From assembly GCA_019113745.1 (NCBI GenBank), contig DXGV01000036.1, forward strand, positions 1-64,000: a stretch of 64,000 bases of DNA. The letters run 5' to 3'. The DNA comes from Candidatus Blautia intestinavium (GTDB lineage: Bacteria; Bacillota; Clostridia; Lachnospirales; Lachnospiraceae). Of the stretch, positions 25,412 to 32,093 are shown piece after piece. Under the pieces are notes generated by a model. It saw nothing but the letters and a program-made list of their open reading frames with translations. It had not been told where the DNA came from and ran no database searches. The position numbers and the translations under genes were made by a program. How positions within the stretch are numbered: position 1 is the first letter of the stretch; the number at the start of each line of letters is the position of its first letter.

Positions 25412-26230
25412 ATGATCACTATAGAACTGGATCATTTCAGTCTGGAACAGATTTGCCGGTCCGGACAGTGCTTCCGGATGAAGGAAACGGGAAAAAATAC
25501 ATATGTGCTGATAGCAGGAGACCGTTATCTGAAGATGGAGCAGAAAGGTTCTGTAGTAGATTTTCATTGCAGCGATACGGAATTTCTGGGAATCTGGATC
25601 ACTTATTTTGACCTGGATAACGACTACGGCCGCTATATAGACGCAGTGAATCCCCGGGACAGATATCTGTGCGCGGCGGCTGATAAGGGGGAAGGGATCC
25701 GCATTCTCCGGCAGGATCTGTGGGAGATGATCGTTACATTTCTGATCTCTCAGCAGAACAACATAAGCAGAATACGGAAGTGTATCGAAGCTCTCTGCAT
25801 GTATTACGGAGAAAAGAAAGAGGCGCCGGACGGCATGGAATACTATGCCTTTCCTACAGTATCTGCTCTGGCGGCGGCCACGGAGGAAGAAGTGCGGAAT
25901 CTGGGGCTGGGATACCGGGCACGTTATATTGTTTCCACCGCGAAAAGCATTGATACGGGGGAAATCTCATTGGAGAGGATCAGGGGAATGCGATCCCGCC
26001 GTCAGGCAAAAGAGGAGCTGATGAAGCTTTGCGGGGTGGGTGAAAAAGTAGCGGACTGTATCTGCCTTTTTGCGCTTCACCATATGGACGCTTTTCCCAT
26101 TGACACCCATATCCGCCAGGTGCTGGAAAAGCATTATAAACGAGGATTCCCTAACAGAAGATACCACGGCATGAGAGGGATCATGCAGCAGTATATATTC
26201 TATTATGAGCTGACGAAAGATAAAGTATGA
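25412..26230 (+). CDS. OGG1-type 8-oxoguanine DNA glycosylase
   Basis: A 272-residue base-excision repair enzyme. The N-terminal Ogg domain (residues 1-105, with SGQCFRMKETG and NPRDRYLCAAADKGEGIRIL) is followed by the HhH-GPD core: FLISQQNNISRI, LGLGYRARYI, and the hairpin LCGVGEKVADCICLF whose lysine should be the Schiff-base nucleophile, then catalytic Asp in FPIDTHI. It removes 8-oxoguanine and nicks the strand. ATG 25412 follows AAAGGAGA; the longer frame adds 13 residues from the repeat. Terminator immediately downstream. Confidence 0.92.
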   Translation: MITIELDHFSLEQICRSGQCFRMKETGKNTYVLIAGDRYLKMEQKGSVVDFHCSDTEFLGIWITYFDLDNDYGRYIDAVNPRDRYLCAAADKGEGIRILRQDLWEMIVTFLISQQNNISRIRKCIEALCMYYGEKKEAPDGMEYYAFPTVSALAAATEEEVRNLGLGYRARYIVSTAKSIDTGEISLERIRGMRSRRQAKEELMKLCGVGEKVADCICLFALHHMDAFPIDTHIRQVLEKHYKRGFPNRRYHGMRGIMQQYIFYYELTKDKV

Positions 26231-26231
26231 G

Positions 26232-26271
26232 AAAAGTCCGGATGGGCCGTAAATGGCATCCGGACTTTTTT
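26232..26271 (+). terminator. Terminator after the DNA glycosylase
   Basis: AAAAGTCCGGATG pairs with CATCCGGACTTTT over a 12-base loop and runs into T residues, four bases after the stop codon. Confidence 0.9.
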
Positions 26272-26423
26272 AATCAAATTCACAAAAAAGTCACAATCTT
26301 GCAGCTTGTACCGGCCTTGAAAGTATATTTTCATCGGTTCCCGTTGATCTTTTCTTTTGTTCTGTGTATAATAGAAGTAGGGAAATCCCTACTTTCTATA
26401 TTTCAGAAAGGTGGTGCAAAATC

Positions 26424-26699
26424 ATGTTAGCAAATGCGTTTGTGGACAATGCCAAAGTCATGGCAAAAGGGCAAATCACAATCCCGAAAGATGTTCGTGA
26501 AGTGCTTGGTGTGTCAAACGGTGATCGAGTCACTTTTATCGTTGAGGGAAACACCGTCCGCATTGTCAATTCTGCTGTGTATGCCATGCAAGTGCTTCAG
26601 CAGGAAATGGCCGGAGAAGCAGAACGCACCGGTCTGACCTCGGAAGATGATGTTATGGCGCTCGTCAGGGAATTGAGAAATGAGGACGAAAAGGCATGA
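26424..26699 (+). CDS. AbrB/MazE-family antitoxin
   Basis: A 91-residue protein with the swapped-hairpin SpoVT/AbrB DNA-binding fold (AKGQITIPKDVREVLGVSNGDRVTFIVEG) and a C-terminal toxin-binding helix region (LTSEDDVMALVRELRNE). ATG 26424 follows AAAGGTGG. The stop overlaps the PIN-domain gene by 4 bases, the usual antitoxin-toxin coupling. The antitoxin itself looks complete. Confidence 0.88.
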   Translation: MLANAFVDNAKVMAKGQITIPKDVREVLGVSNGDRVTFIVEGNTVRIVNSAVYAMQVLQQEMAGEAERTGLTSEDDVMALVRELRNEDEKA

Positions 26700-26962
26700 G
26701 AGTTCTGATTGATACAAATGTTCTCATTTCTGCCGCGCTGGACAAATTTCTTTCCGTCGCGCTGCTGACCCTGGAATTGGTTCCCGTCCCGACAGAGGAA
26801 GATATGACCGAACCACAAATCAGAGATGCCAATGACCGCCTTATTTTGCGGGCAGCCATTGAAGCGAAAGCCGATGTGCTGCTGACCGGTGATAAGGATT
26901 TCTTAGAGTCCGGCGTAAAAAATCCGGCGATTATGACACAGGCTGAGTTTTTGAATACCTGA
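26696..26962 (+). pseudogene. PIN-domain toxin with internal deletion
   Basis: An 88-residue frame keeps both ends of a PIN ribonuclease: MRVLIDTNVLISAAL with the first acidic ligand D5, and IRDANDRLILRAA plus LLTGDKDFLES with the last acidic ligands, ending IMTQAEFLNT. PIN toxins of this group are about 135-145 residues. Around 50 residues, including the second acidic ligand region, are missing between residue 16 (ALD) and KFLSVALLTLE. The frame stays open, so the deletion is in frame and the product is likely inactive. Confidence 0.7.
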
Positions 26963-27472
26963 CTGGCATAAGGACAGCGGGCCGAGAGTGGAAACCTCCC
27001 GGCCTGTTGTGTTTACATGTGCTGTATCTCGCTTTTTGATCAGCTTGTTTACGTTAAGCGTTTCTTTATGCTACAATAAAATTGGTCTATTGGATTTCCT
27101 TTATAATCTGAATAATCTGAACAAGACGGGCGAGATCGCCCTGATTCATGTGAATACCATTTTGCGGAATGTAGAGCAGCTAAAGGCAGATGCTCTCAGC
27201 GCCGCCAGATAGAGCCAGACTCTGTCCATCTCTTTCTGCGACCCGGGAGTCCGTTGGTTTTCCGTTCCCCGGTTTTCCGTAGCTCATCCGGAAATTCCGG
27301 CTCAGGCGCTGCTCTATCCACAAATCGGCGGGTATTTCCTTTCGCAGATGGAAAAAGTCATTACAGAAGATCATCTGCCCGTCACGCTGGTGAAGAACAA
27401 CTACAATGTCACTTAGCACCTGATCCGCACCACCAATTTCCTGGCCACTATTTCCACCCTGTAGACAGCGAT
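26963..27472. other. Gene-poor decayed stretch
   Basis: A 510-base interval with no intact gene. An imperfect GC hairpin (about 26980-27008) follows the PIN relic. On the plus strand, short open segments appear to be broken coding DNA, for example one reading LLYPQIGGYFLSQMEKVI then VTLVKNNYNVT before a stop at 27414. I cannot name the source family. It probably marks the worn end of an integrated element. Confidence 0.35.
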
Positions 27473-27685
27473 TTAGATTCGTTTCTTTTTATCGGTTCTT
27501 CCTACCAGATAATCAATACTTGTATCATAATAATCTGCCAGACGAACCAGTATTTCTACAGGTATGCAGCGGCTTCCTCTTTCGTAATGAGAATAAGCGC
27601 GCTGGCTGACATGGATGATCTCGCCGATCTGTTTCTGGGATAGATCGGAGTCCTCTCTTAAATCATGAAGTCTTTGAAATTTCAT
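27473..27685 (-). CDS. Small XRE-family regulator
   Basis: A 70-residue helix-turn-helix protein with the Cro/C1 pattern (DSDLSQKQIGEIIHVSQRAYSHYERG, then PVEILVRLADYYDTSIDYLVGRTDKKKRI). AGGAGGAGAG lies just before the ATG on the minus strand. It is complete for the short class that lacks an effector domain. It lies alone between decayed segments and may be a leftover regulator of a lost mobile element. Confidence 0.85.
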   Translation of the reverse strand: MKFQRLHDLREDSDLSQKQIGEIIHVSQRAYSHYERGSRCIPVEILVRLADYYDTSIDYLVGRTDKKKRI

Positions 27686-28060
27686 CAGCTCTCCTCCTTT
27701 TTTGAGAGTATAGAACTGAACGAAATGGACTATGCTGATTTAGAACGTATTGGACTTGAAAATATTTGTAATGGTGGACATTGCCATATTATATAGAGGG
27801 GAGTGTGTACAAAGAGCGGTGCGCTTCAAATCGCTGAAATTCCTGCGGTCGGAGTATGTGCGCCGAAAAGAAGCTGATTTTAACCCTCTGGAATTGAATT
27901 TTATTTCCTGTTCCATTATAATATGCTCGTAAGAGAATAGGGCCTGTTCTGTTTTATGGTAAAAGGAGCAGGCCGTTTGTTATCTGAGCAAGGAAGCGTC
28001 AATGTACAAGGGACCGTATTGTCCCCTTGTACATTGACGCTAGAAAGGTGAGAGAAAATT
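27686..28060. other. Intergenic region with a hairpin and a palindromic repeat
   Basis: No convincing gene lies here. A 60-codon frame (27750-27932) has no ribosome site or family match. A hairpin GGCCTGTTC / GAGCAGGCC (27941-27975) and the second dispersed palindromic repeat (27996-28040) occupy its end, just before the VanZ-phosphatase gene. Confidence 0.5.
27996..28040. repeat. Dispersed palindromic repeat, copy 2
   Basis: The best-preserved copy: GCGTCAATGTACAAGGGAC and GTCCCCTTGTACATTGACGC form an almost perfect stem around CGTATT. It lies 20 bases upstream of the VanZ-phosphatase start. Confidence 0.88.
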
Positions 28061-29632
28061 ATGGAGTATCTTGTTCAAATTATCAGGAACGTGCTGGGGA
28101 CTTTGTACCAGGCCGGCGGCGCGTCCCTTGTGATCGCCGTGCTGTTTATGTCCGCCTATATGCGGGTGCGAAAGCTGGGAGTGGGCCCGGTGGTGCAGGG
28201 ATGGATACAGGAATTCCGGACAAGTTCTTTGTTCCGAAGACAGTTTTTTCTTGTATTCTATATATGCATGATGCTGTTCCGAACCCTGTTCTGCAGATCT
28301 ATCTGGGGAAATCCTCTGGATAATGTTCTGGGAATATGGGGTTTACATAAAGAGGACGGAAGTATCTATACGGAAAACATAGAAAACCTGATCCTCTTTC
28401 TGCCGATGATCCCGCTGCTGTTCTGGATGCTGGAGGAAAAGGAGCATAATAAAAAGCGGCCTTTGCAGGCAGTGCTGATAAGGAGCGTATCTGTCAGCTT
28501 TGGATTTTCTCTGTTGATAGAGTTTTGCCAGCTTTTTCTGAAAATAGGAACCTTTCAGCTCACAGATTTGTTTTTTAACACTCTGGGAGGAGCGCTGGGA
28601 GGACTTTTATATTGGGGCTTTGACCGGAGCAGAAAGCGCGCGGCCGCATATATCCGAAAACTGGGAGGCTGGGACACAGAGGAATGGAATCCGCCTGCTG
28701 AGGATAGCGGCAGACTGTCGATTATAAAAGCGGAAACTGCAGATACAGAGAAGGAAAAAATTCTTGTTCCAGATCAGGAAAAGACGGAGGGACAGCCGGA
28801 TCATTCAACGGAAACAAATCCGACTGAGATTCCACTCACATCGGAACAGGAAGAGGCAATCCGGGCTCTGATCCGTGAAGCGGGACAGAAAATGCTTCAG
28901 GCGAAGCTTGCAGATGATGCAGTTCATGAGAAAGAAGGCCCGGCTAATTTCTGTACAGATTTTGATATGGAAATTCAGAAATTTCTGATACAGGGACTTG
29001 GCGGAATCCTCCCGGGAGCCGAATTTTTTGGGGAAGAAGAGACAGAAGGGAACGCGGGAGCAAAAGCGTCCGGAGAGTATACCTTTTATATTGATCCTAT
29101 AGACGGGACTACTAATTTTATGTTCCGCTACAACCATAGCTGCGTTTCTGTGGGACTGGCTTACCGGGGTAAAATGGCGGCAGGATTCGTGTATAATCCT
29201 TATGTGAACGAGATGTACAGCGCAGTACGGGGAAAGGGAAGTTTTCTCAACGGCGAGAGGCTGAAAATACAGGATAAATCTATTTCCGAGGGAATCGCGG
29301 CCTTTGGCTGCGCCCGGTACAATGATGAAAATGTTGAAGTCCTGTTCGACACGGTAAGAGAGCTTTTTCGCAGGAGCCTTTCGATCAGAAGCGGCGGATC
29401 CGCTGCTCTTGATCTTTGCAGGATTGCTTCTGGCAGTAATGTAATCTATCTGGAAATGAAACTTCAGCCATATGATTATGCGGCTGCGTCCGTGATTGTG
29501 GAGGAAGCCGGAGGCGTAATCGCTCAGATAGACGGAAGCCCGATCACTTTACATGAACCCTGCTCTATCCTGGCGGGAACCGGGCGCGGATGCGACGAAA
29601 CCAGGAAGCTGATTTTCTGTAAATCTGCGTAA
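28061..29632 (+). CDS. VanZ-like membrane domain fused to inositol monophosphatase
   Basis: A 523-residue fusion. The first ~200 residues are a VanZ-like domain with five or so membrane segments (LVIAVLFMSAYMRV, the NIENLILFLPMIPLLFW loop, SLLIEFCQLFLKIGTFQLTDLFFNTLGGALGG). An acidic, probably disordered linker (about 205-265) leads to a complete inositol-monophosphatase-family domain: FFGEEETEG (metal-binding Glu), IDPIDGTTNF (metal-binding Asp residues) and LQPYDYAAASVIVEEAGG (third Asp). The enzyme half should hydrolyse a phosphate monoester such as inositol phosphate, tethered at the cytoplasmic membrane face. The frame is continuous, with no sign of a missed stop. Confidence 0.85.
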   Translation: MEYLVQIIRNVLGTLYQAGGASLVIAVLFMSAYMRVRKLGVGPVVQGWIQEFRTSSLFRRQFFLVFYICMMLFRTLFCRSIWGNPLDNVLGIWGLHKEDGSIYTENIENLILFLPMIPLLFWMLEEKEHNKKRPLQAVLIRSVSVSFGFSLLIEFCQLFLKIGTFQLTDLFFNTLGGALGGLLYWGFDRSRKRAAAYIRKLGGWDTEEWNPPAEDSGRLSIIKAETADTEKEKILVPDQEKTEGQPDHSTETNPTEIPLTSEQEEAIRALIREAGQKMLQAKLADDAVHEKEGPANFCTDFDMEIQKFLIQGLGGILPGAEFFGEEETEGNAGAKASGEYTFYIDPIDGTTNFMFRYNHSCVSVGLAYRGKMAAGFVYNPYVNEMYSAVRGKGSFLNGERLKIQDKSISEGIAAFGCARYNDENVEVLFDTVRELFRRSLSIRSGGSAALDLCRIASGSNVIYLEMKLQPYDYAAASVIVEEAGGVIAQIDGSPITLHEPCSILAGTGRGCDETRKLIFCKSA

Positions 29633-29658
29633 AGCGGCGGGAGCGGCAATGAATGTAT

Positions 29659-29705
29659 CGTCAGTGTACAAGGGGCAACCGTATTGTCCCCCTGTACACT
29701 GACGC
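29659..29705. repeat. Dispersed palindromic repeat, copy 3
   Basis: CGTCAGTGTACAAGGGGCAA and TTGTCCCCCTGTACACTGACG form a long stem around CCGTA. It lies 27 bases after the VanZ-phosphatase stop, so copies 2 and 3 bracket that gene. Confidence 0.85.
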
Positions 29706-29849
29706 TGTTTTCATGTATTTACACAGGACAGCAGGGTAAAAGAAGAGAAAATAATTTCCTGTACTTCCGCGCAATGCAGGAAGGCTCGGCGATAAAAAGC
29801 CGCAGGAAAACCCGGCGATCATAGAACGATAATTATACAGGACGGAAGA

Positions 29850-30935
29850 ATGGACAGAAATTCAGGTTTAAATGAGAAAAAAACAAAAAAGCAAAGAAAT
29901 ACATGTAAAAAAATCATAACAGCCGCCGTCATTTCAGGGGCTTCTCTTGTTCTGGCTGTCACTGCCTGGGGCGCGGCTGCGAAACAGTATACCGGCACGG
30001 ATTTTGCCATGGATACAGTAGTGTCGGAAACTCTGTATACTTCCGGAGAAGACCTGAATCCGGAAATCGGAGATATGCTGAGAGAAACAGAGGAAAAATA
30101 TCTGTCATGGACAGAGAAAGGATCCGAGGTATACAAAATAAACCAGGCGAGGGGAAAAACAGTGCAGGTTTCGGACGCGCTTGCCGGATATCTGGAGAAA
30201 GCGCTGAAGCTGGCGGAAGATTCCGGAGGGGCTTTTGATCCGACCATGGGAAAGGTGATCAGGCTGTGGGATATCGGGGGAGAAAATCCGCATATTCCTG
30301 ATCCGGAGGAGCTGGACAGTCTCCTTAAGGAAACCGGATATGAAAATCTTGTCCTGGAGGGAAATAAAGTAACGCTGAAAGGCGGAGCGGCCCTTGATCT
30401 GGGAGCCGCCGGAAAAGGAATCGGCTGTGATATTGTGATGGATTTCCTGGAGAAGCAGAAAGAAGTCTGCGGAATGATCCTGAATCTGGGAGGCAGCAGC
30501 GTGATGGCTTATGGCGAGAAGCCGGATCAGACTCCATGGAGGGTGGCTTTAAGAGATCCCCGTGAAGAGGAAAGCGGATACCTTGGAGCTATCACTTTAA
30601 ACGGGGGCGAATTTCTTTCCACCTCCGGCGATTATGAAAAATATTTTATGGAGAACGGGAAAAGATATCATCACATCCTGGATCCTGAGACGGGGTATCC
30701 TGTATGGAACGGGCTGACCTCAGTCACGGTGATCTGCGGCAGCGGACTGATCGCGGACGGACTGTCTACCGCATGTTTTGTTCTGGGAGCGGAGGACGCG
30801 CTTCCTCTGCTAGAAAAGTATGACGCGGAAGCGGCTTTTGTAGACGAGAAGCATAATATCTATCTGACAGATGGAATGAAATCCAGGTTTGAGCTGATGA
30901 AAAATACTTATACGATCCGGGACAGCTTTAAGTGA
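29850..30935 (+). CDS. apbE: FAD:protein FMN transferase
   Basis: A 361-residue ApbE that covalently attaches FMN to threonine residues of target flavoproteins. A single N-terminal membrane segment (about 22-43) replaces the lipoprotein Cys, so the catalytic domain is extracytoplasmic. Motifs: ALDLGAAGKGIGCDIV for FAD/Mg binding, MILNLGGSSVMAYG, LSTSGDYEKYF, HHILDPETGYP. It is convergent with the Gx transporter/NusG-II pair, a combination often seen with flavin-based membrane redox systems, although no rnf or nqr gene is in the window. Confidence 0.93.
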   Translation: MDRNSGLNEKKTKKQRNTCKKIITAAVISGASLVLAVTAWGAAAKQYTGTDFAMDTVVSETLYTSGEDLNPEIGDMLRETEEKYLSWTEKGSEVYKINQARGKTVQVSDALAGYLEKALKLAEDSGGAFDPTMGKVIRLWDIGGENPHIPDPEELDSLLKETGYENLVLEGNKVTLKGGAALDLGAAGKGIGCDIVMDFLEKQKEVCGMILNLGGSSVMAYGEKPDQTPWRVALRDPREEESGYLGAITLNGGEFLSTSGDYEKYFMENGKRYHHILDPETGYPVWNGLTSVTVICGSGLIADGLSTACFVLGAEDALPLLEKYDAEAAFVDEKHNIYLTDGMKSRFELMKNTYTIRDSFK

Positions 30936-30946
30936 CTGCGATTCTT

Positions 30947-31435
30947 TTAGAGATCCGGGATTCTTTTTGCGACTTCCCGGGTCAGAAGCCCGATCAGAAG
31001 CCCGGTGATCACCCCTGAAATAATGAGAACGGGGGCATAGTATAAAAATGCGGCGTTTTCCACGATCAGAGCCGCGACGATGAGCTGGCCGATATTATGG
31101 GAAACTCCGCCGGAAACGCTGACTCCGAGAATGCTGAAGCCGGATCTTTTTTTCATCAGCGTCATAACCGCAAGACTGAGAGCGGCTCCGGCGAGACTGT
31201 AGAGTATGCTGAACATGTTTCCGAACAGAAAACCGATGACAACGATCCGGATTGCGGAAACAAGAGCGGCTTCCTTCCAGGTGTATTTTTCAAGAATATA
31301 GAGGACGGCCAGATTTGCAAGGCCAAGCTTGATTCCGGGAATTCCCGCAAAAAAAGGAAACAGGGATTCCACATAGCCGAAAATAATGGCAACGGCTGCG
31401 AAAACGCCCAGATATGCTGTTTTTTTCTGATACAT
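30947..31435 (-). CDS. Gx transporter family membrane protein
   Basis: A 162-residue integral membrane protein with about five membrane segments, of the Gx transporter family (formerly called heptaprenyl diphosphate synthase component I). Recognisable stretches are GYVESLFPFFAGIPGIKLGLANLAVLY and VSGGVSHNIGQLIVAALIVE. It resembles ECF-type S components, so a small-molecule uptake role is likely, but the substrate is not established. It follows the NusG-II gene after three bases on the same strand. Confidence 0.82.
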   Translation of the reverse strand: MYQKKTAYLGVFAAVAIIFGYVESLFPFFAGIPGIKLGLANLAVLYILEKYTWKEAALVSAIRIVVIGFLFGNMFSILYSLAGAALSLAVMTLMKKRSGFSILGVSVSGGVSHNIGQLIVAALIVENAAFLYYAPVLIISGVITGLLIGLLTREVAKRIPDL

Positions 31436-31438
31436 ATT

Positions 31439-31807
31439 TTATACAACCGCGTCAAAAGCAGATGAATCTGTTTCTGGATCAGCGGTTTTTTCTCCTTCTA
31501 TCACAACTTTGTTTGGCAGACAGACGATTGTTCCTCCGGAACTGCCGACAGCCGGCTGTTTCATGCAGAGGTGATCCGGACAGTCTGCCTCAATCATTCT
31601 GACTTTTCCATCTTTGATCTCACATACATTCGTATCGTTTATGAAAATCTTCCGGTTCTCCGCTAGGGAGTAAGTTCCGTATTCCTCGCCGTTTACAGTA
31701 ATGCGGACAGTACCGTAATCTCCGCGGCGGAAAATTGCCAGAAAACCCCACAGGACAAGGGCGAAGACAAGTATGCCCGCGATAAATAAAACTTCCTTTT
31801 TTTTCAA
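31439..31807 (-). CDS. NusG domain II protein (TTG start)
   Basis: A 122-residue protein with one N-terminal membrane anchor (VLFIAGILVFALVLWGFLAIF) and an extracytoplasmic NusG domain II (VRITVNGEEYGTYSL, then EADCPDHLCMKQPAVGSSGGTIVCLPNKVVIEI-like end). The conserved Cys pair in DCPDHLC may bind metal. The start is a TTG at 31807: AGGAG lies six bases before it and it begins with KKKEVLF, whereas upstream ATGs (31834, 31960) lack ribosome sites. It forms a pair with the Gx transporter gene. Confidence 0.8.
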   Translation of the reverse strand: MKKKEVLFIAGILVFALVLWGFLAIFRRGDYGTVRITVNGEEYGTYSLAENRKIFINDTNVCEIKDGKVRMIEADCPDHLCMKQPAVGSSGGTIVCLPNKVVIEGEKTADPETDSSAFDAVV

Positions 31808-31981
31808 AATAAACTCCTGTTCAGTAAATGACATATAAGGGTTTTGCACATTGGACGTTATATTAACGCCATGTTTTGTGGAAATCATCATATCACAGAA
31901 AATAACCGGCGGCAAGCGGGGGGGGGGCTTAGTCATGCGGCAGATCTGCTGATCCGACATACTTTATTCAAGAAAAATTCA

Positions 31982-32010
31982 TTGTTTTCCGTATAAGAAA
32001 GTGTTAGAAT
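31982..32010 (+). promoter_or_regulatory. secA promoter
   Basis: TTGTTT (31982-31987) and TAGAAT (32005-32010) are 17 bases apart, with TG one base before the -10 box. The secA ATG follows 84 bases downstream. Confidence 0.7.
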
Positions 32011-32093
32011 AGAATAGATTTCGTAAATGAACTAAAATACGGAGGATTCCGTAGCAGAATTTATGTAGAAATAAAGACAAACAGGAGTAAATT

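Noticed and set aside
27750..27932. 60-codon plus-strand frame
   Set aside because: No ribosome site, unusual composition and no recognisable family, so treated as intergenic.
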